From: Mycobacterium kyogaense | Lineage (GTDB): Bacteria > Actinomycetota > Actinomycetes > Mycobacteriales > Mycobacteriaceae | Assembly (NCBI RefSeq): GCF_003254575.1 | Contig: NZ_QJUA01000006.1 | Location: forward strand, 62,001 to 126,000 | DNA length: 64,000 bases | Direction: 5' to 3' | Shown: piece after piece, positions 49,779-58,755 of the stretch | Layout: every line of letters starts with the position of its first letter | Position numbering within the stretch: the first letter of the stretch is position 1 | Notes under the pieces: generated by a model | Database searches by the model: none | Seen by the model: only the letters and a program-made list of their open reading frames with translations | What the model was told of the DNA's origin: nothing | Program-made: the position numbers and the translations under genes

Positions 49779-52687
49779 GCAACCACAGCGCGGAGACCGT
49801 CGAGGGGTCACGGATGGCCCGCCTGATCCGGCGGCTCGCACTCCCCATCGTGTTGATCTGGGTCGCAATCGCGGTGCTGTCCAACGTGATGGCCCCCCAA
49901 CTCGAGGTCGTCGGCGCAGAACGCTCGGTGGGTCTCAACGCGCCGGACGCGCCGTCGATCATGGCGATGCGCCACATCGGGCAGGTGTTCGGTGAATTCG
50001 ACTCCGACAGCGCGGCGATGATCGTGCTCGAGGGCGACAAGCCGTTGGGTGCCGACGCACACGAGTTCTATGACCGGTTGGTCAAGCGGCTGTCGGCGGA
50101 CACCGAACACGTGGAGCACATCCAGGACTTCTGGGGTGACCCGCTCACGGCCGGTGGATCGCAGAGCAAGGACGGCAAGGCCGCAACCGTGCAGCTCTAC
50201 CTGCACGGAAATCAGGGTGAGGCGGCGTCCAACGAATCGGTCGACGCGGTCCGCAAGATCGTCGCCGACACTCCGGCGCCGCCGGGTGTGAAAGCCTATG
50301 TCACCGGCGCATCGCCCTTGGTCACCGACAACTTCGAAGTCGGCAGCGAGGGCACCCACGAGGTCACGGCCATCACCTTCCTCGTCATCGCGATCATGCT
50401 GCTGGTCGTCTACCGCTCGGTGGTGACGATGCTGATCGTTCTGCTCACGGTGGCCGTCGAACTGATGGCGGCCCGCGGGGTGGTCGCAGTTCTGGCCCAT
50501 TCCGGTTTCATCGGCCTGTCCACCTACTCCACGAATCTGTTGACGCTGATAGCGATCGCGGCTGGGACGGACTACGCGATCTTCGTCGTCGGCCGGTACC
50601 AGGAGGCGCGCAGCAAAGGGCTCGAACGATTGCCGGCCTACTACGACATGTACCGCGGCACCGTGCACGTCATCCTCGGCTCGGGCCTGACCATCGCGGG
50701 CGCTGTCGCGTGTATGCAATTCACCCGGCTGCCCTACTTCCAGACCCTGGGCATACCGGCGGCGCTCGGCGTGCTGGTCACTTTGGCCGCGGCGTTGACG
50801 ATGGGGCCCGCAGTTCTGTTGATCGCCAGCCGTTTTGGGTTGCTGGAACCGAAGCGGAAGCTACAGGCCCGCGGGTGGCACCGGATCGGCACCGCCATCG
50901 TGCGCTGGCCGGGCCCCATCCTGGTGGTGACACTGGGCATCGCGCTGATCGGCGTGCTCGCCCTGCCCGGCTACCAGACCAGTTACGACAACCGGCCCTA
51001 CATCCCGGACAGTGCGCCCGGTGTGGTCGGTATGCAGGCCGCCGAACGGCATTTCACCGAAGCTCGCATCAATCCGGAGCTGTTGATGATCGAGACCGAT
51101 CACGACATGCGTAATCCGGCCGACATGCTCATCCTGGAGCGCGTCGCCAAAGCGGTCCTCCACACGCCGGGTATTGCGCTGGTCCAGTCGATCACCCGGC
51201 CCCTCGGGACGCCGATCACGCACAGCTCCATCCCGTTCCAGATCAGTGCGTCGAGTGCCAGCCAGATCATGAACCTGAGCTACCAGCAAGACCGTGCTCA
51301 GGATCTGCTCAAGCAGGCCAATGAAATCGACAACACCATCAACGTGCTCCGGCAGCAGTTGGCCCTGCAACAACAAAGTGCCGCAGTCACACACGAGCAG
51401 ACCGAGGCGTTCCACGACACCGTCAACACGGTCACCGATCTGCGTGACAAGCTCGCCAACTTCGACGATCAGTTCCGGCCGCTGCGCAACTACTTCTATT
51501 GGGAGCCGCACTGTTTCGACATCCCGATGTGCGCGGCGCTGCGCTCGGTGTTCGACTCCCTCGACGGGATCTCGGAGCTGGCTGACAAGTTCAATGCCAT
51601 CACCGCCAGCCTGGACAAACTGGATGCACTCCAGCCCCAACTGGTTGCGCTGCTGCCACCGCAGATCGCCATTCAGGAACGCAACCGCGAGCTGACGCTG
51701 TCGAACTACGCGACCACAGGTGGAACCAACAACCAGAGCCAAGAGGCCCTGGTCAATGCCACTGCCATGGGGAAGGCCTTCGACGACGCCAAGAACGACG
51801 ACTCGTTCTACCTTCCGCCGGAGGCTTTCGACAACCCGGACTTCAAGCGTGGCCTGAAGCTGTTCCTGTCGCCGGACGGCAAAGCGGCCAGAATGATCGT
51901 CACCCATCAGGGCAATCCGGCTGACCCCGAGGGCATTCCGCACATCGATGCCATCAAGGACGCGGCGTTCGACGCACTGAAGGCCACCCCGATGTCGGAC
52001 GCGAAGATCTACGTCGCGGGCCTCGCGTCGACCAACAAGGACATCCAGGAGGGAATGACGTACGACCTGCTGATCTCCGCGCTGGCAGCGTTGGCGTTGA
52101 TCTTGCTGGTCATGATGTTCATCACCCGCAGCATCGTGGCCGCGATCGTGATCGTCGGCACCGTGGCACTGTCCCTCGGGGCGTCGGTCGGGTTGTCAGT
52201 CCTGTTGTGGCAGTACATCTTCGGCATCCACCTGTTCTGGATCGTCGTTCCGTTGGCGATCATCTTGTTGCTCGCGGTCGGTGCGGACTACAACTTGCTG
52301 CTCATCTCGCGGTTCGAGGAGGAGATGCATGCGGGCCTACGGACCGGCATCATCCGAGCGATGGCCGGTACCGGCCGCGTCGTCACTGCAGCAGGGTTGG
52401 TCTTCGCGGCGACGATGTCGTCGTTCATCTTCAGCGATCTGGTGGTGCTCGGTCAGATCGGCACCACGATCGGACTCGGTCTGTTGTTCGACACCCTGGT
52501 CGTGCGCTCGTTCATGACACCGGCGATCGCGGCGCTACTGGGCCGCTGGTTCTGGTGGCCGCGCAACGTCCGGCCCAGCCCGGCCAGCCGAATGTTCCGT
52601 CCGTACGGAACCCGCACTGCGGTGAGGGAGTTGCTGCACCTCGACGAGCGCAAGCGGGACACCCCGACGGCGCCAGCCGATACCTAG
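49775..52687 (+). CDS. MmpL4/5-type RND transporter
   Basis: 970 residues, the usual length of MmpL4/MmpL5. The N-terminal helix (LALPIVLIWVAIAVLSN) is near residue 18. The first bundle, about 195-360, has GTDYAIFVVGRYQEAR near 265 and the second, about 765-930, has GADYNLLLISRFEEE near 835. The periplasmic region contains HCFDIPMC, which matches the cysteine pair of MmpL4/5. With MmpS it exports lipids, siderophores or drugs; the cargo here is unknown. The start overlaps the mmpS stop (ATGA), and the operon is controlled by the divergent TetR. Confidence 0.93.
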   Translation: MSNHSAETVEGSRMARLIRRLALPIVLIWVAIAVLSNVMAPQLEVVGAERSVGLNAPDAPSIMAMRHIGQVFGEFDSDSAAMIVLEGDKPLGADAHEFYDRLVKRLSADTEHVEHIQDFWGDPLTAGGSQSKDGKAATVQLYLHGNQGEAASNESVDAVRKIVADTPAPPGVKAYVTGASPLVTDNFEVGSEGTHEVTAITFLVIAIMLLVVYRSVVTMLIVLLTVAVELMAARGVVAVLAHSGFIGLSTYSTNLLTLIAIAAGTDYAIFVVGRYQEARSKGLERLPAYYDMYRGTVHVILGSGLTIAGAVACMQFTRLPYFQTLGIPAALGVLVTLAAALTMGPAVLLIASRFGLLEPKRKLQARGWHRIGTAIVRWPGPILVVTLGIALIGVLALPGYQTSYDNRPYIPDSAPGVVGMQAAERHFTEARINPELLMIETDHDMRNPADMLILERVAKAVLHTPGIALVQSITRPLGTPITHSSIPFQISASSASQIMNLSYQQDRAQDLLKQANEIDNTINVLRQQLALQQQSAAVTHEQTEAFHDTVNTVTDLRDKLANFDDQFRPLRNYFYWEPHCFDIPMCAALRSVFDSLDGISELADKFNAITASLDKLDALQPQLVALLPPQIAIQERNRELTLSNYATTGGTNNQSQEALVNATAMGKAFDDAKNDDSFYLPPEAFDNPDFKRGLKLFLSPDGKAARMIVTHQGNPADPEGIPHIDAIKDAAFDALKATPMSDAKIYVAGLASTNKDIQEGMTYDLLISALAALALILLVMMFITRSIVAAIVIVGTVALSLGASVGLSVLLWQYIFGIHLFWIVVPLAIILLLAVGADYNLLLISRFEEEMHAGLRTGIIRAMAGTGRVVTAAGLVFAATMSSFIFSDLVVLGQIGTTIGLGLLFDTLVVRSFMTPAIAALLGRWFWWPRNVRPSPASRMFRPYGTRTAVRELLHLDERKRDTPTAPADT

Positions 52688-52799
52688 CCGGCACCGGCAG
52701 TAGCGCAGCTCCGTTCGCGCGCCGTGTTGGTCGGGCGAGGTATGACCTTCAACCGAGAAGGCGGTGATCGACACCGCTGGAGCGTCCCGGGGCAACTGA

Positions 52800-53561
52800 T
52801 CAGGCGATCAGCGTCTGGCCCCCGTCGATCCCGATGGCCTGACCGTTGAGGTAGCCGGCCCCTTCGCTGGCAAGAAAGGCAATGACGGGCGAACAGTCCT
52901 CGTAGGCGGTGCCGAAGCGGCCGGAAGGATTCTGCGCCTCGACCATCTTGGCTGCCGCCCTACCCTGCTCAGTGAGGTCATAGGCAGGCGTCCGAATCAC
53001 TGGAAGAAAGGTGTTCGTCACGATTCCGTACCGACCCCATTCCTGCGAGGCGGACCGAGTCAGCGCCATGACCGCGCCCTTCGCCATCACGTAGGCGGCA
53101 AAACCGGGCTCACCGCGCAGTGCCGAATGGGAGGCCGTGTTGATGATCCGCCCGTAATTTTGCGCCTTCATGTGCGGCAGGCACTTCTGCATGAACAGCA
53201 TGCTCTGCAACGGCCCGGTGACGTAGGACTCGAGAGCCTGGCTCGTCGAGGTCGCATCCAGGAAGACCATGTCGCCCATCGCACCCTGGGCGATGTTGGC
53301 GAGGATGTCGATGTGTCCGAACTCGCGAAGCGCCGTGTGAACGACCTCGTCGATCTGGTCCTCGTGGGCGACATCGCACACGATCGTGACCACACTGCCA
53401 CCTGCAGAGGCGAGCTCCTCCTCGACTTTCGCGAGACCGTCAGCGGAGATGTCCGCGAGCACAAGAGAGGCGCCCTCTTCTGCGAAGCGTCGCGCGCACG
53501 CGCGACCGATTCCCCCGGCCGCACCGGTGATGATCGCTGTGCGTCCGTCCAGAATTCCCAT
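52800..53561 (-). CDS. Short-chain dehydrogenase/reductase
   Basis: 253 residues of the classical SDR family. The cofactor motif TGAAGGIGRA is near residue 12 and DISADG near 37, suggesting NAD. The NAG position reads NIAQG near 90, and the catalytic Ser (NTASHSA) and YVMAK are near 140-158. It opens MGILDGRTAIIT and ends GIDGGQTLIA, as 3-ketoacyl-type SDRs do. Substrate unknown. ATG 53561 is used because the longer frame begins with unlikely sequence. It faces a MarR regulator across a gap with clear inverted repeats. The 112 bases between it and mmpL hold no clear feature. Confidence 0.9.
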   Translation of the reverse strand: MGILDGRTAIITGAAGGIGRACARRFAEEGASLVLADISADGLAKVEEELASAGGSVVTIVCDVAHEDQIDEVVHTALREFGHIDILANIAQGAMGDMVFLDATSTSQALESYVTGPLQSMLFMQKCLPHMKAQNYGRIINTASHSALRGEPGFAAYVMAKGAVMALTRSASQEWGRYGIVTNTFLPVIRTPAYDLTEQGRAAAKMVEAQNPSGRFGTAYEDCSPVIAFLASEGAGYLNGQAIGIDGGQTLIA

Positions 53562-53631
53562 TGTCCTGACCCCTCTTGCTACGTCGTGATCGTCCGACGT
53601 GATCCGACTGGGTGACGGCGCCGGCAATATG

Positions 53632-53669
53632 GTTGACATGCTAAACAAATAAAGTTGAATATGTCAACT
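53632..53669. promoter_or_regulatory. Probable MarR operator
   Basis: GTTGACAT (53632-53639) and ATGTCAAC (53661-53668) form an eight-base inverted repeat. A second, nested pair AGTTGA (53653-53658) and TCAACT (53664-53669) sits at its right end. TTGACA of the left arm could be a -35 for the marR gene. The region is locally AT-rich, unlike its surroundings. Confidence 0.6.
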
Positions 53670-53680
53670 GTTGAGGATCT

Positions 53681-54106
53681 ATGCTTTACGGCATGACCGA
53701 AGGCGACGGAGAATTGGCGATCGCACTGGGGAAGCTGCACCGCGAGATGAGTGCGATCTACGCGCAGGTGGCACGCGACGTCGATCTGACGTGGCAGCAG
53801 GTGGAGTTGCTGTGTCAGCTCAACGGTGATTCGCCGTCCTTCGGCGAGTTGGCACGCGCGTTGGGCTGCGACAAATCCAACATCACTGGCATGGTCGATC
53901 GGCTGTCTCGGCGCACCCTGGTGCGTCGCGAGGTGGATCCGCACGATCGCAGGGTCGTGCGGTTGACCCTGACCGAAAGGGGTGTGGCTCTGGGGGAGGA
54001 GATCCAGTCAGGCATCAACGAGTTGGTGGGCCGACGCCTCGCCGGTCTGTCGGCCGAGGGACGCGCGCAATTGATTGCGCTGAGCGAAGTGAGTCCGCGT
54101 CAATAG
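53681..54106 (+). CDS. MarR-family transcriptional regulator
   Basis: 141 residues with a winged helix at about 40-110: LTWQQVELLCQLNGDSPSFGELARALGCDKSNITGMVDRL, then the wing REVDPHDRRVVRLTLTERG, in which DxR is the family mark. ATG 53681 has GAGG upstream; ATG 53693 is possible. It probably represses its own gene and the divergent SDR in response to a small, often aromatic, ligand. Confidence 0.92.
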   Translation: MLYGMTEGDGELAIALGKLHREMSAIYAQVARDVDLTWQQVELLCQLNGDSPSFGELARALGCDKSNITGMVDRLSRRTLVRREVDPHDRRVVRLTLTERGVALGEEIQSGINELVGRRLAGLSAEGRAQLIALSEVSPRQ

Positions 54107-54179
54107 CCCCTTTCGTGCCGATCCGAACTGCCCGCGACCACCGTGAACCCGGTCATGATTCGTACGGCATCACAGGGTC

Positions 54180-55208
54180 CTACTGCGTGAGAACCACCAT
54201 CTTTCCGACGTTTTCGCCGAGGAACAGCCCGGCGAAGGCGGCCGGAAGCTGCTCGAGACCGTGCCATCGCGTCTCCAGTGGGATGAGACGCCCGGAATTG
54301 ACCCAGCCGATGAGGTCGTCGAGTGCGGCGGGGAGAAGGTCGGCATAGTGCTGCACCGTGAAGCCGTGCAGTGTGAGTCCATTGAGGACGATGGGTTTCG
54401 TGTCCACCATCAAGGAATCAGGGTCACCCAGGCTGGCGATCTGCCCACATTCGACGATGCGGCCAGGGTGGCGCATCAGACCCATCACGATTTGACTGAC
54501 GTGACCGCCGACGTTGTCGAAATACAGGTCTGGACCGGCGGGCGCGTATGTCAAGATCTGCGCCGCGAGGTCGGCGGCGCGGTAGTCGAGAGCTGCCGCA
54601 AAACCCAGTCGCTCGGTGAGTATTCGGCGTTTCGATTCGGTCCCCGCCAAGCCGATCACCGTTGCGCCTCGCAGGGCGGCGATCTGACCCGCCACTGAGC
54701 CCACGTTGCCCGCTGCCGCAGAGACGACGACCACCTCCCCAGGCTGTACCCGCCCGGCACCGATCATCCCTGCATAGGCAGTCAGCCCGCCGATCGAGGA
54801 GAACACTCCGACCGCGTGCGAGATCTCCCGCACCGACGTCGGTATGCGATCGAGTTGGGGGAAGACTGCCTCGGCCTGCCGCGGCGGCCAGATTGCCAGG
54901 TCGGCCCATTCGATGCCGTACGCCGACACAATGTCACCCGGCTTCACTGACGGATTCTCAGATTGCACCACCTCGGCAGCCGCGAAACCGGTGATCGGAG
55001 CCCCGAGCGGAACTGCGGGAGCCAGCACATTGTCAGTACCGTAGAGCGCCGTGCGCAGTGCCGGATCGACCGAGAAGGCGAGCGGGCGCAGCAGCACCTC
55101 TCCGGGTTCGAGATGTCCGATCTCACCTTCGGATAGGGCAAAATGATCGGGGGTGATCAGCCCCGTCGGAGCATAGCGTTGCAGCGATACGAACCGCGTG
55201 GTGGGCAC
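54180..55208 (-). CDS. Zinc-free MDR-family NADP-dependent oxidoreductase (CurA/YfmJ-like)
   Basis: 342 residues of the medium-chain reductase superfamily. The N-terminal domain has LAFSVDPALRTALYG near residue 42, which has no zinc ligands. The nucleotide fold has VVVSAAAGNVGSVAGQIAALRG near 158, then YFDNVGGHVSQIV near 230. It resembles 2-alkenal reductases and prostaglandin reductases that use NADPH to reduce enones. GTG 55208 has AAGGATG upstream. It lies 103 bases downstream of an HxlR gene on the same strand, a common redox-sensing pair. Confidence 0.9.
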   Translation of the reverse strand: MPTTRFVSLQRYAPTGLITPDHFALSEGEIGHLEPGEVLLRPLAFSVDPALRTALYGTDNVLAPAVPLGAPITGFAAAEVVQSENPSVKPGDIVSAYGIEWADLAIWPPRQAEAVFPQLDRIPTSVREISHAVGVFSSIGGLTAYAGMIGAGRVQPGEVVVVSAAAGNVGSVAGQIAALRGATVIGLAGTESKRRILTERLGFAAALDYRAADLAAQILTYAPAGPDLYFDNVGGHVSQIVMGLMRHPGRIVECGQIASLGDPDSLMVDTKPIVLNGLTLHGFTVQHYADLLPAALDDLIGWVNSGRLIPLETRWHGLEQLPAAFAGLFLGENVGKMVVLTQ

Positions 55209-55311
55209 TTTTCATCCTTGGAACCGTCGATCACCAAACCGGTTGACTTGGCCGTCTCACCGTAGGCAACCATGCGAACGCCGGGAAGTACCGACTAAAA
55301 AGTAAGTGCCT

Positions 55312-55659
55312 TCATCCCTGGCTACGAGCGCGTGTCCATCGGTCCAATGCTTCCAGTGTCTCCCGCAAGCGCCGGCCGTCATCGGTGAGCCTGTATTCGA
55401 CGTGTGGTGGCACCACAGGACGGGTGACGCGAGCGATCACCCCGTCCGCCTCGAGAGAGCGTAGTTGCTGGATCAACACCTTCTGCGTCACCTCGGGAAT
55501 CTGCCTCTCCAGCTGGGAGAATCGCAGACTCGAGTGCAGGAACAGCTGATGCACAATCTCCAGCTTCCATCGTCCCTTCAGGACTTGGAAGCCGTCCTGC
55601 GCATGAGCTAGCACGCAACCGGCGACGGCGGTGTCGCCGAGAGAATCCTGACCATGCAT
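55312..55659 (-). CDS. HxlR-family transcriptional regulator
   Basis: 115 residues. The HxlR winged helix includes GCVLAHAQDGFQVLKGRWKLEIVHQLFL near residue 15 and RFSQLERQIPEVTQKVLIQQLRSLEADGVIAR near 45, then VEYRLTDDGRRL near 88. The conserved N-terminal Cys that senses electrophiles or oxidants in some members is present (Cys at about 17). The following gene on the strand is an enone-type reductase, a plausible target. The 199 bases upstream, toward the PPOX gene, carry no clear feature. Confidence 0.9.
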   Translation of the reverse strand: MHGQDSLGDTAVAGCVLAHAQDGFQVLKGRWKLEIVHQLFLHSSLRFSQLERQIPEVTQKVLIQQLRSLEADGVIARVTRPVVPPHVEYRLTDDGRRLRETLEALDRWTRARSQG

Positions 55660-55858
55660 AGCAGAATGTTACAGCGAACAACCGCCGAAGATCGGCGGGC
55701 GCAGGGACCCGCGGAGCGCACGATGCGGTGATCCGGGCCATTGGTGCGCGGCGTCGCGTTCGTTGTTGCCGTGGTCGTGCGAGCTCACCGACGCACGCTC
55801 CATCGCAGGACGCTTACCATGATCAACCGACCAGATCTGTTGTACACGAGAGGAATCC

Positions 55859-56248
55859 ATGACCACCATTCCTGACAGCCATCGCGACCTCCTCGACGGA
55901 GCCAACATCGCGGCGCTGAGTACCGTCGGCGCTGACGGCACGCCGCAAGTCACTGCCCTGTGGTACCTGGCCGAGGGCGATACCATCGCGGCCTCGCTGG
56001 AGACCACCCGACAGAAGTACAAAAACGTAGTTTCCCATCCGAAAGCGACGTTGTTCATCATCGATCCCGCGAATCCATTCCGGACGCTGGAGATCCGTGC
56101 GAGCGCGACGATCGAGCCCGATCCGGAACTGGCCCTGTTCGACCGCGTCGTCCGCCATTACGGTCAAGATCCCGAAACGTTCCCGGCGCCGCGAGACCAT
56201 CGCGTGGTCCTACGACTCACCCCGACCCGAGTGGTAGCCCAAGGCTGA
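55859..56248 (+). CDS. PPOX-class F420/FMN-dependent oxidoreductase
   Basis: 129 residues of the pyridoxamine-phosphate-oxidase-like split barrel. It contains ANIAALSTVGADGTPQVTALWYLAEGD near residue 17, KYKNVVSHPKATLFIIDPANPFRTLEIRA near 54 and HRVVLRLTPTRVVAQG at the end. In mycobacteria these small proteins commonly bind F420 and reduce varied substrates. AGAGGA precedes the ATG. It is monocistronic; 143 empty bases separate it from the end of the convergent AceE-like gene. Confidence 0.88.
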   Translation: MTTIPDSHRDLLDGANIAALSTVGADGTPQVTALWYLAEGDTIAASLETTRQKYKNVVSHPKATLFIIDPANPFRTLEIRASATIEPDPELALFDRVVRHYGQDPETFPAPRDHRVVLRLTPTRVVAQG

Positions 56249-56391
56249 CAGCCCACACCGTTCCATGGTGTGTGCCGGCCGTAGCGGGTGGGGTCGGGTC
56301 GACGATCTGCCGAAGGTGTTGCCGTGGAGGCCAACCGATTACGAGTAGTTGGCTCGCCGTACCGCTGCGCCGCACTCGATCGCCGGATGTA

Positions 56392-58734
56392 TCAGCCGTG
56401 AGCCGACACGTCCAATGCAGCTCCGACGATGCTGTCGGTGTCGATGCCGTGGAGGCGATACACCGACTCAAGGTCACCGACCTGACCGAACATGCTCACT
56501 CCCAACGACTTACACCGCACACGGTTGATGGTCGCAAGGAACGCCAGGGTGTGGGGATGCCCGTCGAGCACGGTGACCATGGGCGCGGCTCGATCGGCCG
56601 GGAAGATCTGGTCGAGAATCCACGATGGTCCCTCGACGAGCCCGTCGCGGGCACGGATCGCGCGGTACAGCAGGTCGGGGCTCGTCACGCAGATGACCTC
56701 AGCCTCCACACCCGCGCCGGTGAGCCGGTCCGCCGCTGCGAGAGCCTCGGTGACCAGCGCACCCATCGCCACGATGGACACCGAGGGCGCAACGGCCGGA
56801 CGCAGGGTGTAGGCACCGGCGAGAACGTGCCGACGACGTCGGTCCCGTGCCGCCGGATCCGTCGGGATGCCGGCCAGCTCCTGACGCACCGGGCGGGTCG
56901 ACAGCCGCAGGTAGGACGACGACCCATCGGGTTTGCCCAGTCGGCTGAGACACTCGAGCAGGATCCACTCGACCTCGGCGGCGAACGCTGGTTCGTAGCT
57001 GGTGCAACCGGGTTGCTCGAGACCGATGGACGGGGTGGTGATCGACTGGTGCGCACCGCCTTCGGCGGCCAGCGTGACCCCGGACGGGGTGCCGACGAGT
57101 ATCGATTGTCCGCCCGCATAGATACCGAAGGACCACGGTTCCAGCGCACGTTCGACGAAGGGGTCGTACAGCACGCCGATCGGCAACAGCGGCTGGCCCC
57201 AGCGACTCCAGGTCGCACCCAGTTCGCCCAGCAGGCCGACGAGGTTGACCTCGGCGATGCCGAGTTCCATGTGCTGACCGGTCGGGCGTTCCCGCCAGTG
57301 CATGATCGTGTCCGAGTCGTCGGCGAACCAGTCGGGCCGTTCCGACGGTGACCACACACCCACTTTGTTGAGCCACCCGGCCAAATTGGTGCTGGAGCTG
57401 ACGTCCGGGCTCACCGTCACGATGCGCTGCGCCACCTCGGGCGCTTCCCGTGTCAGGTCGAGCAGGGTGCGCCCCAGTGCGCTCTGGGTGGTGGACACCG
57501 CGGGCGGGTTGCGCCCGATGTCGGTCGGAACCCGCGGGGGTTCGACGGGCTGGATGGCGTCTCGATGCAGCCGTTCGGCGACGCGGCGGCAGAGTCGACC
57601 GGGGGACGATCCGGGGTCGAATCGATGGAACGGTTGACCGGCGTCCTCGCCGAGAGTGACAGCCAGATCAGCGAATTGCTCGTCGGTCAACAGAGACGAA
57701 TGGTTCTGCGGGTGCCCCTGAGTGGGCAGGCCGTACCCCTTGATGGTGTACGCGAGGATCACCGTGGGCCGGGTGTCGTCGATCCGGTCGTAGGCATCCA
57801 GCAGGGTGGCGACATCGTGCCCGCCGAGATTGGCGATCGCCCGGACCAGGGTGGCGTCGTCGAGGTCGGCGATCAACGCGGCCACCCCGGCCGACTCCCG
57901 ACCGTCACCGGGCAGCCTGGCGCGCAGTTCCTCGGCCGAACAGCGCAGCAGCCGTTGGTATTCGGCGTTGGCCATGGTCACGATGCGGGTGCGCAAGTCG
58001 TCACCACCGGGGCGGCGGAACAGCCCTTCGAGCACGGTGCCGAATTTCACGGTGAGCACTTGCCATCCTGCGGCCGCGAACATGGCCTCCAGCCGCCCGG
58101 AGGCGATGTGGGGGACGACGCGGTCCAGCGACTGCCGGTTCATGTCGACGATCCAGACGATCTCCCCGAGCTCGGGCACCACCGGATCGAGCACCGCTTC
58201 CCAGATGGCGCCCTCGTCGAGTTCAGCGTCGCCGACGAGCGAGTACTGACGGCCGGACCCACTGCCACCGAAGACGGTGTCGACGTAGCGGCGAGCGAAG
58301 GTGGCCCAGATCGGCGCCGTCGCGCCGATGCCCACCGATCCCGTCGAGTAGTCGACCGGATCGGGGTCCTTCGTCCGACTGGGGTAGCTCTGCAGGCCAC
58401 CGAATTCCCGCAGGCTCGTCATGTACTGCTCGTCCAGAGACCCCAGCAGATAGTTGATGCTGTGCAGCACCGGGGAGGCGTGGGGCTTGACCGAAACCCT
58501 GTCGCCGGCGCGGAGCCGTCCGAAGTACAACGCGGTCATGATCCCCGCGATCGATGCCGACGACGCCTGATGTCCGCCGACTTTGAGGCCGCTGGTGTTG
58601 GGGCGTATCCGGTTGGCGTGGTGCACCATCGCCGTCGACAGCCAGAGCACGCGGGAAGCGATCGCGTCGAGATCCGAGACGGTCGCCGCATCGTCGGGCC
58701 GGGACACGGGTTCGGGAGAGTGGGCAATCGTCAT
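56392..58734 (-). CDS. AceE/transketolase-like thiamine diphosphate enzyme in a ring-cleavage operon
   Basis: 780 residues. The N-terminal half resembles AceE-type homodimeric pyruvate dehydrogenase E1. It has GLKVGGHQASSAS near residue 48, SVKPHASPVLHSINYLLG near 80, the thiamine motif GDAELDEG...DMNRQSLD near 165-200 and LAYTIKGYG near 330. The second half is the transketolase pyrimidine domain (HMELGIAEVNLVGLLGELG near 490, then VLYDPFVERALEPWSFG), ending in a C-terminal domain. It is 100-150 residues shorter than AceE and lacks any E2-binding partner nearby. It may decarboxylate a 2-oxo acid produced by the upstream ring-cleavage enzymes. It starts 21 bases after the FAD monooxygenase stop, in one operon. 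Confidence 0.82.
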   Translation of the reverse strand: MTIAHSPEPVSRPDDAATVSDLDAIASRVLWLSTAMVHHANRIRPNTSGLKVGGHQASSASIAGIMTALYFGRLRAGDRVSVKPHASPVLHSINYLLGSLDEQYMTSLREFGGLQSYPSRTKDPDPVDYSTGSVGIGATAPIWATFARRYVDTVFGGSGSGRQYSLVGDAELDEGAIWEAVLDPVVPELGEIVWIVDMNRQSLDRVVPHIASGRLEAMFAAAGWQVLTVKFGTVLEGLFRRPGGDDLRTRIVTMANAEYQRLLRCSAEELRARLPGDGRESAGVAALIADLDDATLVRAIANLGGHDVATLLDAYDRIDDTRPTVILAYTIKGYGLPTQGHPQNHSSLLTDEQFADLAVTLGEDAGQPFHRFDPGSSPGRLCRRVAERLHRDAIQPVEPPRVPTDIGRNPPAVSTTQSALGRTLLDLTREAPEVAQRIVTVSPDVSSSTNLAGWLNKVGVWSPSERPDWFADDSDTIMHWRERPTGQHMELGIAEVNLVGLLGELGATWSRWGQPLLPIGVLYDPFVERALEPWSFGIYAGGQSILVGTPSGVTLAAEGGAHQSITTPSIGLEQPGCTSYEPAFAAEVEWILLECLSRLGKPDGSSSYLRLSTRPVRQELAGIPTDPAARDRRRRHVLAGAYTLRPAVAPSVSIVAMGALVTEALAAADRLTGAGVEAEVICVTSPDLLYRAIRARDGLVEGPSWILDQIFPADRAAPMVTVLDGHPHTLAFLATINRVRCKSLGVSMFGQVGDLESVYRLHGIDTDSIVGAALDVSAHG

Positions 58735-58755
58735 GACGTCAGCTGTCCTTCCGGT

